64,000 nt of DNA from Halomonas gemina (GCF_023554995.1 NZ_JAMJPK010000008.1:62001-126000), one strand, 5' to 3'; positions 53,853 to 63,316 are shown, counted from the first letter of the stretch. Notes: generated from the sequence alone by a model not told the origin. Numbers and translations: made by a program.

Positions 53853-54293
53853 TCACCAGGTCCCGGTATTCTCCATCGACATCCAGGGCTCCTTCGGGTC
53901 CTGGGGTTCCCCCTTCTGCAGCAGTTCCACCGAGATGCCGTCGGGGCTCCTGACGAAGGCCATGTGGCCGTCCCGGGGCGGACGGTTGATGGTCACGTCG
54001 TTGGCCTGCAGGTGCTCGCAGAGGGCATAGATGTCGTCCACCCGGTAGGCCAGGTGGCCAAAGTTGCGCCCGCCGGTGTACTCCTCCGGGTCCCAGTTCC
54101 AGGTCAGCTCCAACTCCGGCGCCTTGAGCTCGGCGGAGCGCGCTTCATCTTCCGGGGCGGCCAGGAAGACCAGGGTGAAGCGGCCCTTCTCGCTCTCCTT
54201 GCGACGCACCTCGGTCAGGCCGAGCAGGTCGCAGTAGAAGTGCAGCGAGGCATCGAGGTCGCTGACGCGCACCATGGTGTGCAGGTACTGCAT
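53853..54293 (-). CDS. gloA: lactoylglutathione lyase (glyoxalase I)
   Basis: Converts the methylglyoxal-glutathione hemithioacetal to lactoylglutathione. The 146-residue product matches E. coli GloA at the four metal ligands: His5 (LHTMVRV), Glu in LELTWNW, His in FGHLAYRV, and Glu in GISVELLQ. A C-terminal tail (PKEPWMSMENTGTW) follows. It lies 18 bp after DUF411 on the same strand, probably co-transcribed. Confidence 0.93.
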   Translation of the reverse strand: MQYLHTMVRVSDLDASLHFYCDLLGLTEVRRKESEKGRFTLVFLAAPEDEARSAELKAPELELTWNWDPEEYTGGRNFGHLAYRVDDIYALCEHLQANDVTINRPPRDGHMAFVRSPDGISVELLQKGEPQDPKEPWMSMENTGTW

Positions 54294-54311
54294 GGGGGGA
54301 CTCCTGTCGCT

Positions 54312-54764
54312 TCAGTCATGGGTGTATTCGTTGAAGATCGCCGGCGTGCGATCGTCATGACGCCAGCCCAGCACCGCGTAGTCGTCCTGGCGGCCGGTCT
54401 CCATGCCGGGGGAGCCATGGGGCATGCCCGGCACCGCCAGGCCCGCCAGGTCGGGGCGCTCGTCCAGCAGGCGACGGATGTCGGCCGCCGGCACATGGCC
54501 CTCGATCACGTAGCCGTCCACCACCGCGGTGTGGCAGGAGGCGAGCTCGGGCGAGACGCCATGCTCGATCTTCACCGCCCGCATGTCGCGGGTCTCGTGC
54601 TGTTGCACCTCGAAGCCCTCGGCCTCCAGGTGCTCGGCCCAGGCGGTGCAGCAGCCGCAGTTCGGGTCCTTGTGCATCTCCACCACGGGCGTCTCGGCCC
54701 AGGCGGGAATGGCGATGACGGCCAGCAGGGCGCCGGCGAGGGTCTGGCGTAGCGGTGATGTCAT
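54312..54764 (-). CDS. DUF411 exported metal-binding protein
   Basis: Exported small protein of the DUF411 family, often found near copper-handling genes. The 150-residue product has a signal peptide ending PAWA, a cysteine cluster DPNCGCCTAWAEHL and a Met/His motif VPGMPHGSPGMETG. The Cys, Met and His residues suggest copper binding (inference). No other copper genes are in the window. Start ATG at 54764; a longer open frame upstream overlaps the divergent tag gene. Confidence 0.87.
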   Translation of the reverse strand: MTSPLRQTLAGALLAVIAIPAWAETPVVEMHKDPNCGCCTAWAEHLEAEGFEVQQHETRDMRAVKIEHGVSPELASCHTAVVDGYVIEGHVPAADIRRLLDERPDLAGLAVPGMPHGSPGMETGRQDDYAVLGWRHDDRTPAIFNEYTHD

Positions 54765-54842
54765 GACGGGCACTCCCCGGTATAAGGTATCGGCACGATT
54801 GTCGGCCATCTCCCGGCCCCACTGCCACCCCGGAGCGACAGC

Positions 54843-55382
54843 ATGAGCCATTACTGCGACCTGGCCCTTGGGCATCCGTTCCACGGGCCCTATCACGACC
54901 ACGAGTACGGCTTCCCGGTGAACGACGACTGCACCCTCTTCGAGCGCCTGGTGCTGGAGATCAACCAGGCGGGGCTCTCCTGGCTCACCGTGCTGAAGAA
55001 GCGCGAGGCCTTCCGGGAGGCCTTCGAGGGTTTCGACATCGACCGCATCGCCGGCTACGGCGAGGCCGAGCGGGCGCGGCTGCTGGCGGATGCCGGCATC
55101 ATCCGCAACCGTCTCAAGGTCGATGCGGTGATCCACAATGCCGGGGTGGTACAGGCCCTGCAGGCCGAGCACGGCAGCCTGCGCGCCTGGCTCGACCACC
55201 ACCACCCGCTGGAGCATGCCGACTGGGTCAGGCTATTCAAGCGCACCTTCCGTTTCACCGGGCCGGAGATCGTGGGCGAGCTGCTGATGAGCACCGGCTA
55301 CCTGCCCGGTGCCCACCGCGACGACTGCCCGGTGCAGGCGCGCATCCTCGAGGCCGGGCCGCACTGGGCACGGCGCGACTGA
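54843..55382 (+). CDS. tag: DNA-3-methyladenine glycosylase I
   Basis: Removes 3-methyladenine from DNA. The 179-residue product follows the Tag pattern: YHDHEYGFPVNDDCTLFERL, INQAGLSWLTVLKKREAFREAF with the Trp and Lys around the base-binding pocket, and a late HRDDC that together with an early Cys (MSHYCDL) forms the zinc snap. Length and motifs are those of Tag/TAG-I. It is divergent from the DUF411 gene and precedes the DUF457 gene. Confidence 0.92.
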   Translation: MSHYCDLALGHPFHGPYHDHEYGFPVNDDCTLFERLVLEINQAGLSWLTVLKKREAFREAFEGFDIDRIAGYGEAERARLLADAGIIRNRLKVDAVIHNAGVVQALQAEHGSLRAWLDHHHPLEHADWVRLFKRTFRFTGPEIVGELLMSTGYLPGAHRDDCPVQARILEAGPHWARRD

Positions 55383-55453
55383 GCGCAGCCCGGGGAACCC
55401 GCGGCAGACCGGGGCGTCACAGGAAAGGCTTACCGCTGACCAAGGACCTCCTG

Positions 55454-56521
55454 ATGGACTCGATTACCCAGGCCGCGCTGGGCGCGGCAATCGGCGGCGC
55501 CGTGCTCGGCCGGCGGCTGGGCCGCAAGGCGGTCCTCGTCGGCGCGGTCCTCGGCACCCTGCCCGACCTGGACGTGGTCATCGATTACGGCGATGCGGTG
55601 GCCAACGTCACCGAGCACCGCGGCTTTTCCCACTCGCTGTTCGTGCTGGCGGGGCTGGTCATCGCCCTGGCGCTGCTCTCGCGGCACTTCGCCCCGGCCA
55701 GGGACATCTCGCTGCGCCGCTGGGGGCTCTTCTTCGGGCTCATCCTGCTGACCCACCCATTGCTCGACGCCCTGACCACCTACGGTACCCAGCTGTGGTG
55801 GCCGCTGGACGTACGTCCCGCAGCCTGGCCCGTGGTGTTCATCATCGACCCGCTCTACAGCCTGCCGCTGCTGGTGGGCGTGGGGGTGGCACTCGCCACC
55901 GGCAGGGCACAGCGGGCACCGAGCTGGGGGCTGGCGCTCTCCTGCGCCTACCTGGTGTTCGCCGTCGGCGCCAAGCAGCTGGTCGAGGCGCGCATCGCCC
56001 CGGTGCTGGCCGCGCAGAGCCTGCAGCAGGCGCCGCGACTCGTCCAGCCTACGCCTTTCAATACGCTGCTGTGGCGAGTCACGGTGGCCGACGGCGAGCA
56101 CCATCACGAGGCCCTGGTGGGCGTGTTCGACGGCGACCGCCGGCCGGCGCTGGAGACCTATGCCCGCGGCGCCGAGCTGGAGGCGACGGCGCTCGACAGC
56201 CCACGCGGCCGGCGCCTCGACTGGTTCGCCGGGCCCTTCCTGCGTTACGAGACCCGCGAGCTCGATGGCCGCAAGGCCCTGGTGGCCACCGACCTGCGGC
56301 TGGGCTTCCCGGGCTTCCACCCCTTCGCCTTCACCCTGGCTACCCGCGACGACGGCGACTGGCGGCCGGTCACGGTCTCCGAGCAGCTGCCCTCCCCTTC
56401 CCGCGGCAATCGGGACGCCCTCTCCCGGCTGGGAGCCCGCATCCTCGGCCCGGAGCCGGGGCTCTGCACCAGCGACTTCGTCTCCCACCGGTGGCTGGTC
56501 AGCACGCCCGGCCAGTGCTGA
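55454..56521 (+). CDS. metal-dependent hydrolase of the YdjM/DUF457 type
   Basis: Inner-membrane protein of the LexA-regulated YdjM type. The 355-residue product opens with MDSITQAALGAAIGGAVLGRR, has the metal-binding pattern LPDLDVVIDY...HRGFSHSLFVL, a second THPLLDALTTYGTQLWWP, four to six spans in the first 180 residues, and a soluble C-terminal part of about 170 residues of unknown fold. No LexA-type site (CTGT-N8-ACAG) is visible upstream, so SOS control is not supported here. Substrate unknown. Confidence 0.88.
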   Translation: MDSITQAALGAAIGGAVLGRRLGRKAVLVGAVLGTLPDLDVVIDYGDAVANVTEHRGFSHSLFVLAGLVIALALLSRHFAPARDISLRRWGLFFGLILLTHPLLDALTTYGTQLWWPLDVRPAAWPVVFIIDPLYSLPLLVGVGVALATGRAQRAPSWGLALSCAYLVFAVGAKQLVEARIAPVLAAQSLQQAPRLVQPTPFNTLLWRVTVADGEHHHEALVGVFDGDRRPALETYARGAELEATALDSPRGRRLDWFAGPFLRYETRELDGRKALVATDLRLGFPGFHPFAFTLATRDDGDWRPVTVSEQLPSPSRGNRDALSRLGARILGPEPGLCTSDFVSHRWLVSTPGQC

Positions 56522-56578
56522 CGACGGCAGCCGAGTTCGGGAGCGCATGGTTCGGCATTCACGCGGGGCGGAATGCTA

Positions 56579-57340
56579 TCAGGGCGCGATGCCCTGACCA
56601 CAGCCGCGATACTGCTCGCCGTCGATGCTCAGGGTGACCCGCGCCGGGAAGGGCTGACCGCTCATGCTGTCGAAGCAGGCGCGCGCCTCGAGGCGCAGCT
56701 CGAAGGGGGTATCGGCCCGGCCGCTGGCCAGGATCATGCGCCCCTCGCCGTTGTCCAGGGTCGTCACCCGGTAGGGCAGGGTCATCTCGCGCTCGCCGTA
56801 GTCCAGCACCAGGGTCGCCTGGGGCCGGTCGCTGGCCAGGTTGACCACCCAGCCCGGCTCGTTGCCCCGGGCGTGGAACATGGTGCCAGGCCGCTGGCGA
56901 CGGGTGAGCACCTTCTGGGTCAGGTCGCGGGTGCAGTCGAGCCGCCCGGTGGCGCTCTCCACCACCGCCTCGTCGCCCTTGTTCCAGAAACTCAGCTCGC
57001 CCTGCTGGTAGCGGGCACCGCTGGCCACCACCGCCGGCGGCATCCGGTAGGCCCCATGGGCGGACCAGAGTCGCAGCTCCTCCTCGGTCGCCGCGGTGAC
57101 CAGGTCCTGGGCCGGCGTGCAGCGCCAGGCGGTAAGCGTCCCGGCATCGCCAGGGAAGAAGAGCGAAGGCATCAGCGGCGCGGAGGGCTGGGCCTGGGTA
57201 GCACTTCCGTCGCGGGAGGCCCCGCGATCGGCGACCTCGGGGCGGGTCGCCGCCCCGTCCGGGGTGGCAGCGCAGCCGGCAAGCCACAGGGTCGCCCCCA
57301 ACAGGACGAGGGGGCGGGCGGAAGCGGTGTGACGAGACAT
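56579..57340 (-). CDS. lipoprotein with MliC-like and COG3650-like domains
   Basis: A 253-residue lipoprotein (lipobox LWLAGC, Cys23). The first part resembles MliC, the inhibitor of C-type lysozyme: LTAWRCTPAQ, LSFWNKGDEAVVES and DCTRD, with two Cys for a disulfide. The second part resembles COG3650 membrane lipoproteins, starting at FHARGNEPGWVVNLA and ending with SMSGQPFPARVTLSIDGEQYRGCGQ. The fusion suggests an envelope protein that shields peptidoglycan from lysozyme, by domain analogy only. Confidence 0.82.
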   Translation of the reverse strand: MSRHTASARPLVLLGATLWLAGCAATPDGAATRPEVADRGASRDGSATQAQPSAPLMPSLFFPGDAGTLTAWRCTPAQDLVTAATEEELRLWSAHGAYRMPPAVVASGARYQQGELSFWNKGDEAVVESATGRLDCTRDLTQKVLTRRQRPGTMFHARGNEPGWVVNLASDRPQATLVLDYGEREMTLPYRVTTLDNGEGRMILASGRADTPFELRLEARACFDSMSGQPFPARVTLSIDGEQYRGCGQGIAP

Positions 57341-57431
57341 GGCGGCTCCTTGCGTATCGACGATATTCCTTGGGCCCCAGCATACCAGCCGCCCTGCCCC
57401 TGCGCGCCGGCACCCGGCTCAACGCTGGGCG

Positions 57432-59738
57432 TCAGCCGTGACGACGCCTCAGCTCCCGGGCCGCCTCGACCATGTTGGCCAGGGCCGGCTCCACCTCGGC
57501 CCAGCCGCGGGTCTTGAGGCCGCAATCCGGGTTCACCCAGAGGCGCTCGACTGGGATGCGCTCGGCGGCCTTCTCCATCAGCGCGACCATCCAGGCCACC
57601 TCGGGGATATTGGGCGAGTGGATGTCGTAGACCCCCGGCCCGATGGCATTGGGGTAGGCGAAGTCCTGGAAGGCATCGAGCAGTTCCATGGCCGAGCGCG
57701 AGGTCTCGATGGTGATCACATCGGCGTCCAGGGCGGCAATCGACTCGATGATGTCGTTGAACTCCGAGTAGCACATGTGGGTGTGGATCTGGGTCTCGTC
57801 GCGCACGCCCGACGCGGCCAGGCGGAAGCACTCGACCGCCCAGTCGAGGTAGCCCTGCCACTCGGCACGGCGCAGCGGCAGCCCTTCGCGCAGCGCCGGC
57901 TCGTCGATCTGGATGGCGCGGATGCCGGCCGCCTCGAGGTCGACCACCTCGTCGCGCAGCGCCAGGGCGATCTGCCGGCAGGTGGTCTCGCGGGGCTGGT
58001 CGTCGCGCACGAAGGACCACTGCAGCAGGGTGACCGGCCCGGTGAGCATACCCTTCATGGGCCTGGCGGTGAGCGACTGGGCGTACTCGCTCCAGCGCAC
58101 CGTCATCGCCGCCGGGCGCACCACGTCACCGAAGAGGATCGGCGGCTTGACGCAGCGCGTCCCGTAGCTCTGCACCCAGCCGAAGCGCGTGAAGGCATAG
58201 CCGTCGAGCTGCTCGCCGAAGTATTCGACCATGTCGTTGCGCTCGGGCTCGCCGTGTACCGGCATGTCGATGCCCAGCGCTTCCTGGCGGGCCACCACCC
58301 GGGCGATCTCCTCGCGCATCCGTGCCTCATAGGCCTCGCACGAGAGCTCGCCGGCCTTGAAGGCGCGCCGGTCGGCGCGGATCTCCGCCGTCTGGGGGAA
58401 GGAGCCGATCGTCGTAGTGGGGAACAGCGGCAGCGCGAGATGGCGCTGCTGGGCCACGGCACGCTCGGCGAAGGGGGACCGGCGCCTGATATCGGCCGCC
58501 GTGATTCCGGCCATCCGTTCGGCTACCTCGGGGCGATGCAGGCGAGGCGCCTCGCGACGCGACTGCAGGGCCCGGCTGGCGGCCTCCACGCGGTCGCGCT
58601 CTGCGGCGGTGGCGCGGCCGTCCAGCAGGCGCGCCAGGGCGGCCGTCTCGTCGAGCTTCTGTCGGGCGAAGGCCAGCCAGCTGCCGAGTTCGGCATCCAG
58701 CGTGGTTTCCGCGGCCAGGTCCACCGGCACGTGCAGCAGCGAGCAGCTGGTGGCGATCCATAGCCGCTCGCCCAGGCGCATGCGCGCCGTGGCCAGGCGT
58801 TCGCGCAGCAGGGCCAGGTCGGCCCGCCAGACGTTGCGCCCGTCGATGGCCCCCACCGAAAGCACCTTGTGGGGCAGCAGGCGGTCCAGCACCGCCTCCA
58901 GCTGTGCCGGGGCACGCACCACGTCGATGTGCAGGCCTTCCACCGGCAGGCCCACCGCCAGCGAGAGGTTGTCGCCCAGGCCACCGAAACAGCTCGCCAG
59001 CAGCAGCCTGACGGGGGCCGCCTGCAGGCGATGGTAGGCGCGCTCGAAGGCCTGCCGCCAGGCCAGGGGCAGGTCCTGCACCAGCGCCGTCTCGTCGAGC
59101 TGCACCCACTCGACGCCCTGCCCGGCCAGCCGCTGCAGGACCTCGACGTAGACATCGAGGACGCCGTCGAGCAGCGCGAGCCGGTCGAAGTCGTCGCCGG
59201 CATCGCTCCGCCCCTTGCCCAGCCACAGCCAGGTCAGCGGGCCGGTCAAGGCCACCTTGACCGGGTGGCCGGCGCTCCGGGCCTCATCCACCTGGTCGAA
59301 CAGCCGGCTGCTGGCCAGGCGGAAGCGCTGCCCCGGGCGCAGTTCCGGGACCAGGTAGTGATAGTTGGTATCGAAGTACTTGGTCATCTCGCAGGCCGCG
59401 GCCGGCTCGCCGCTGGGAGCCCGCCCCCTGGCCATGCGGAAGGCGGTGTCCAGCGCCACCTCACCGCGCGCCACCTCCTCCTCGGCACCGAAACGGGCCG
59501 GCACCGCCCCCAGCAGCACCGAGACGTCGAGTACCTGGTCGTAGAAGGCGAAGTCCCCCACCGTGACCAGGTCGAGTCCGGCCTCGCGCTGGGCCGCCCA
59601 GTTCGCCAGGCGCAGGTCGCGCCCGATGGCCTCCAGGGCCTGCTGGTCGATGTCGCCCTGCCAGTAGGCCTCGGTGGCGCGCTTCAGTTCGCGATCCGCG
59701 CCGATGCGCGGATAGCCGATAACATGAGCCAGCGTCAT
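57432..59738 (-). CDS. metE: cobalamin-independent methionine synthase
   Basis: Makes methionine by methyl transfer from 5-methyltetrahydropteroyl-triglutamate to homocysteine. The 768-residue protein (E. coli 753) begins with [21 protein letters not shown], and has zinc ligands in [12 protein letters not shown] and [11 protein letters not shown] near the C terminus. It is divergent from metR with a 103-bp shared control region. No cobalamin riboswitch is apparent in this region. Confidence 0.96.
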   Translation of the reverse strand: MTLAHVIGYPRIGADRELKRATEAYWQGDIDQQALEAIGRDLRLANWAAQREAGLDLVTVGDFAFYDQVLDVSVLLGAVPARFGAEEEVARGEVALDTAFRMARGRAPSGEPAAACEMTKYFDTNYHYLVPELRPGQRFRLASSRLFDQVDEARSAGHPVKVALTGPLTWLWLGKGRSDAGDDFDRLALLDGVLDVYVEVLQRLAGQGVEWVQLDETALVQDLPLAWRQAFERAYHRLQAAPVRLLLASCFGGLGDNLSLAVGLPVEGLHIDVVRAPAQLEAVLDRLLPHKVLSVGAIDGRNVWRADLALLRERLATARMRLGERLWIATSCSLLHVPVDLAAETTLDAELGSWLAFARQKLDETAALARLLDGRATAAERDRVEAASRALQSRREAPRLHRPEVAERMAGITAADIRRRSPFAERAVAQQRHLALPLFPTTTIGSFPQTAEIRADRRAFKAGELSCEAYEARMREEIARVVARQEALGIDMPVHGEPERNDMVEYFGEQLDGYAFTRFGWVQSYGTRCVKPPILFGDVVRPAAMTVRWSEYAQSLTARPMKGMLTGPVTLLQWSFVRDDQPRETTCRQIALALRDEVVDLEAAGIRAIQIDEPALREGLPLRRAEWQGYLDWAVECFRLAASGVRDETQIHTHMCYSEFNDIIESIAALDADVITIETSRSAMELLDAFQDFAYPNAIGPGVYDIHSPNIPEVAWMVALMEKAAERIPVERLWVNPDCGLKTRGWAEVEPALANMVEAARELRRRHG

Positions 59739-59817
59739 GATGACGTCCTTTCTGCATGAATGATGCCGGGAAGTCTCGCTGGCCAGGGGGAGTGAATCAA
59801 ACTAAACTTCCTAATCT

Positions 59818-59830
59818 TGAAGATGAATCA
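59818..59830. promoter_or_regulatory. MetR-like binding site
   Basis: TGAAGATGAATCA matches the MetR half-site pattern TGAA-N5-TTCA at 7 of 8 fixed positions, in the 103-bp metE-metR spacer. A second site is not clear by eye. Confidence 0.5.
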
Positions 59831-59841
59831 GGCTCACTCGA

Positions 59842-60756
59842 ATGCTCGAACTCCGTCACCTGCGCACCCTGGTCGCCCTGCGCGATGCCGGCTCCCTGGT
59901 GGAGGCCGCCGAACGCGTGCACCTGACCCAGTCGGCCCTCTCCCACCAGATCAAGGACCTGGAGGAGCGCCTGGGCAGCCCGCTGTTCCTGCGCAAGAGC
60001 CGGCCGGTGGAGTTCACCCGGGCCGGCACGCGCCTGCTGACCCTGGCCGAGCAGGTCCTGCCGCTGGTGCGCATGGCGGAGCGCGACCTGGCCCGGCTGG
60101 CCGGCAACGAGCGGGGGCGGCTGCACATGGCCATCGAGTGCCATAGCTGCTTCCAGTGGCTGATGCCCACCATCGACCACTTCCGCGACCACTGGCCGGA
60201 GGTGGAGATCGACATCCCCGGCGGCCACCACTTCGACCCCCTGCCGGCGCTGGCCCGCGAGCAGCTCGACCTGGTGATCACCGCCGACCCTCAGCCGCTG
60301 CCCGGCATCCACTACGAACCGCTGTTCCGCTACGAGGGCCTGCTGGCGGTGGCCCGCCAGCACCCCCTGGCGGGTCGCCCCTTCGTCACGCCCGCGGAGC
60401 TGGCCGAGGAGACCCTGATCACCTACCCGGTGGAACATTCCCGGCTGGACGTCTTCACCCAGTTCCTCGATCCCGCCGGGGTGCGGCCGAAGGAGGTACG
60501 CACCGCCGAGCTGACGATCATGATGATGCAGCTGGTGGCCAGCGGACGCGGCGTCTGCGCGCTGCCCAACTGGGCGCTCACCGAGTACCTGGAGCGCGAC
60601 TACGTCAAGGCCGTGGCCCTGGGCGAGAAGGGGGTGTGGAGCACGCTGTTCGCGGCGATCCGCGAGGAGACCCGCGGCGCGCCCTGGATGGAGGACTTCC
60701 TGCGCACCGCCCGGGAGACCTCCTTCGCGGTGCTGGAGGGGATCAGGCCGGCGTAG
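59842..60756 (+). CDS. metR: LysR-family regulator MetR
   Basis: Activator of metE and other methionine genes with homocysteine as co-effector. The 304-residue protein has the N-terminal LysR helix-turn-helix (LRHLRTLVALRDAGSLVEAAERVHLTQSALSHQIKDLEE region, residues 1-60) and the C-terminal effector domain with ECHSCFQWLMP typical of MetR. Divergent from metE, the classical pairing. It overlaps the 3' end of the sensor kinase gene on the other strand by 14 bp. Confidence 0.94.
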   Translation: MLELRHLRTLVALRDAGSLVEAAERVHLTQSALSHQIKDLEERLGSPLFLRKSRPVEFTRAGTRLLTLAEQVLPLVRMAERDLARLAGNERGRLHMAIECHSCFQWLMPTIDHFRDHWPEVEIDIPGGHHFDPLPALAREQLDLVITADPQPLPGIHYEPLFRYEGLLAVARQHPLAGRPFVTPAELAEETLITYPVEHSRLDVFTQFLDPAGVRPKEVRTAELTIMMMQLVASGRGVCALPNWALTEYLERDYVKAVALGEKGVWSTLFAAIREETRGAPWMEDFLRTARETSFAVLEGIRPA

Positions 60757-62359
60757 CGTTGCGCCGCGGCAGCAGCAGGGTGAAGCGCGCCCCGCCAAGC
60801 GCGGCGCTGACATCCACCATCACGCTGCCGCCGTGCCAGGCCATGACCTTCTGCACGATGGAGAGCCCCAGGCCGTAGCCGCCGGAGCGGCGGGTGCGGC
60901 TGTCGTCCAGGCGGGCGAAGGGCTTGAAGACCTCGGTGCGCGCCGCCGCGGGGATGCCGGGGCCATCGTCCTCCACGTCCAAGCGCACCAGCCGGGGTTC
61001 GCTCTGCAGGCGGATCACCACCCGGCTGCGGGCGTGACGGCAGGCATTGGCCACCAGGTTCTGCAGCGCCCGCTGCAGGTAGCGGGGCTCCGCCTGCACC
61101 TCCACCTCCGGCCCCTCGTCCAGTTCGATGCGGATGTCGCGATGCAGCGGCCGCAGCGCCTCGATGACCCGCTCGGCCATGGCGCGGCAGTCGACCAGCG
61201 AGGTCTCGAACTCGGCACCGTTGGCCGTCTCGCTGCCCAGCCGGGCATAGGTGAGGATCTCGTCGATCAACTCGTCGAGCTCGGTGATGTCGCCATCGAC
61301 GCCCTCCAGCTGCCGACGGATCGCCGGATCGTCGGTCATGTCCTCGACCATCTGCACCGCGAAGCGGATGCGCGCCACCGGCGTGCGCAGCTCGTGGGAG
61401 ACGGCGCGGATCATGTCCTGCTGGGCACGCAGCAGCGACTGCACCTGGGCGGCCATGCCGTTGAAGGCCATTCCCAGCCGCCCCAGGAAGTCGCCGCTTT
61501 CCACCTTGACGCGGGTATCCAGGCGCCCGCCGGCGATTCGCGTGGCCGCCAGCTCCAGCCGCGCCATGCGCGCCTCCACCCCGCGCACGATCAGGTAGAT
61601 GATCGCCGCCAGCACGCCGAGCAGCAGCACCAGCAGCAGCAGCTGCAGCGAGACCGGCAGCGGCTCGAAGGCCTTCACCGGGCCGATGGCCAGCCAGCGG
61701 GTCTGCGGGTCGCTGCCGGGCATCAGGCGGTACATCGCCATGGACCAGCGCCCCGGCAGCAGGCGGATCACCACCTCACCCTCGGCCAGCCGCGCCAGCT
61801 GGCGGGTATCCAGCCCCTCGGGCGGGGAGTCGCTCAGCTGCAGCGGAATGCCGTCACCGGCGACCCGCTCCAGCTGGGCCCGGCGCGCGTCGCCAGACAG
61901 CTGGGCGAGCCACTCGGCGAGCAGCTCGGTGAGCCCGCGCAGCTGCTGCTCGCTGAGGCTCGCCACGTCGACCTCCAGCAGCCGCTCGCCACCGGGCAGC
62001 AGGCGCTGCAGGCGCCAGCCATGCTCGCCCCGAGGCATGACCAGCACACGGCCACGCTCGAGGCGCGAGCGGGAGAAGTAGTTCAGGGAAAGATCATCGA
62101 CCGACACCAGCCGCAGGGTCATGTCGAGCTGTTCTGAGCGGCTTGCCAACCACGCCTCGCGCCCGGACTCGGGCAGCGAGTCGACCCAGGCGGTCAGCAC
62201 CCGCATCGGCGGCTCGACCAGCTGCTCGCGATAGTGTTCGCGGCGCACCTGGTCGACCATGGCCAGCCCCAGCAGGGCCAGGCCGAAGGTCAGCAGCAGC
62301 GCCAGCGCCAGCAGGACATAGACGCGCAGGAAGGTGCTGTCGGCCAGGGTCCGACGCAT
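60743..62359 (-). CDS. rstB: RstB-like sensor histidine kinase
   Basis: Membrane sensor kinase. The 538-residue protein has one span at residues 10-34, a periplasmic domain of about 190 residues, a second span near 230-250 and then HAMP, dimerisation domain with phospho-acceptor His in RAVSHELRTPVARI, and ATPase domain with N box NLVANACRHA, DDGPGIP and GGYGLGLSIVQKV. It resembles E. coli RstB in the kinase half, but the sensor domain is longer (RstB is 433 residues). The signal is unknown. It follows the regulator gene by 3 bp. Confidence 0.87.
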   Translation of the reverse strand: MRRTLADSTFLRVYVLLALALLLTFGLALLGLAMVDQVRREHYREQLVEPPMRVLTAWVDSLPESGREAWLASRSEQLDMTLRLVSVDDLSLNYFSRSRLERGRVLVMPRGEHGWRLQRLLPGGERLLEVDVASLSEQQLRGLTELLAEWLAQLSGDARRAQLERVAGDGIPLQLSDSPPEGLDTRQLARLAEGEVVIRLLPGRWSMAMYRLMPGSDPQTRWLAIGPVKAFEPLPVSLQLLLLVLLLGVLAAIIYLIVRGVEARMARLELAATRIAGGRLDTRVKVESGDFLGRLGMAFNGMAAQVQSLLRAQQDMIRAVSHELRTPVARIRFAVQMVEDMTDDPAIRRQLEGVDGDITELDELIDEILTYARLGSETANGAEFETSLVDCRAMAERVIEALRPLHRDIRIELDEGPEVEVQAEPRYLQRALQNLVANACRHARSRVVIRLQSEPRLVRLDVEDDGPGIPAAARTEVFKPFARLDDSRTRRSGGYGLGLSIVQKVMAWHGGSVMVDVSAALGGARFTLLLPRRNATPA

Positions 62360-62362
62360 GGT

Positions 62363-63088
62363 TCAGCCGTCCCTGACGAAGAGGTAGCCCTTGCTGCGCA
62401 CCGTCTTGATGCGGTGCGGCTGGTTGGGATCGTCGCCGATCTTGGGACGAATGCGCGAGACACGCACGTCGATGGAGCGATCCTGACCGTCGTACCTGAT
62501 GCCGCGCAGGCGGTCGAAGATCTCCTCGCGGGTCAGCACCCGGCCGGCGTTGCTGGCCAGCAGCCAGAGCAGGTCGAACTCGGCACTGGTCAGGTCGATG
62601 CGCTCGCCGTCCAGCCAGGCCTCGCGGGTAGCGTTGTCGATCACCAGGTCGGCGAAGGTCAGTCGGGTCTCCTCGCCGACCTCGGTCGGCTCGGCACGCC
62701 GCAGCAGGGCGCGCATGCGTGCCAGCAGCACCCGCGGCTGCACCGGCTTGGGCACGTAGTCGTCGGCGCCCATCTCCAGGCCCAGCACCTGGTCCATGTC
62801 GTCGGTGCGCGCGGTGAGCATCATGATCGGGCCGGGGTACTCGCTGCGCACCCGGCGGCAGATCGACAGGCCATCCTCGCCCGGCAGCATCAGGTCGAGG
62901 ATCACCAGGTCCGGCTGCAGGGAGAGGATCCGCTCCACCCCGCGGGCGCCGTCGGCCTCCACCGTGACCCGGAAGCCGTTGGCCTCAAGGTAATCGCGGG
63001 TCAGGCCGGCCAGCCGCTCGTCATCCTCGATGATCAGCACATGATCCTGTTCCTGGGCTTGCAAGCTGTCGTCCATCCTCTGTTCCAT
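62363..63088 (-). CDS. rstA: RstA-like response regulator
   Basis: OmpR-type DNA-binding regulator partnered with the kinase behind it. The 241-residue product has a receiver domain with acidic pocket IIEDDER, phospho-Asp in LVILDLMLPGEDGLSICRRV, Thr in MLTART and Lys in DDYVPKPVQP, then a winged-helix domain with GIRYDGQDRSIDVRVSRIR and RIKTVRSKGYLF, which is close to E. coli RstA. I chose the ATG at 63088; an ATG at 63076 is an alternative. The upstream TTG at 63142 is unlikely. Confidence 0.88.
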   Translation of the reverse strand: MEQRMDDSLQAQEQDHVLIIEDDERLAGLTRDYLEANGFRVTVEADGARGVERILSLQPDLVILDLMLPGEDGLSICRRVRSEYPGPIMMLTARTDDMDQVLGLEMGADDYVPKPVQPRVLLARMRALLRRAEPTEVGEETRLTFADLVIDNATREAWLDGERIDLTSAEFDLLWLLASNAGRVLTREEIFDRLRGIRYDGQDRSIDVRVSRIRPKIGDDPNQPHRIKTVRSKGYLFVRDG

Positions 63089-63279
63089 CCCGGCGGGCAG
63101 GTGAGCGGTCGCGGGGCTCCCGCTGTCGGGAGCCAACGCCAATAGCTAAAGGATACCCGAAATCCGGCATTCCGCCTTCCCGTCTCCACACGGCGACAGC
63201 GGGTGTCTCCGTGGCCCAACGGCGGGGCCTGGCGACGGGCGCCATTCTGCCCCACGGATGGCCACAGCCGATCCACAGG

Positions 63280-63288
63280 TTATCCACT
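63280..63288 (+). promoter_or_regulatory. DnaA-box-like site before nrdA
   Basis: TTATCCACT differs from the DnaA box TTATCCACA at one position. A poorer match, CGATCCACA, lies at 63269-63277. E. coli nrdAB also has DnaA boxes upstream of its promoter. Confidence 0.5.
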
Positions 63289-63316
63289 TGATGGGGGCCG
63301 AAAAGCACACTATCTT
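63288..63316 (+). promoter_or_regulatory. candidate sigma70 promoter of nrdA
   Basis: TTGATG and TATCTT with a 17-bp spacer; the -10 element falls inside NrdR box 1, so repressor binding would block polymerase. Confidence 0.6.

Noticed and set aside
55383-55453. LexA operator before the YdjM-type gene
   Set aside because: E. coli ydjM is SOS-regulated, but no CTGT-N8-ACAG-like site is present in this upstream region.
57339-58763. 474-codon plus-strand open frame opposite metE
   Set aside because: Shadow of metE, which is unambiguous on the minus strand.
59739-59841. Cobalamin or SAM riboswitch before metE
   Set aside because: The spacer is too short for either and lacks their conserved boxes.
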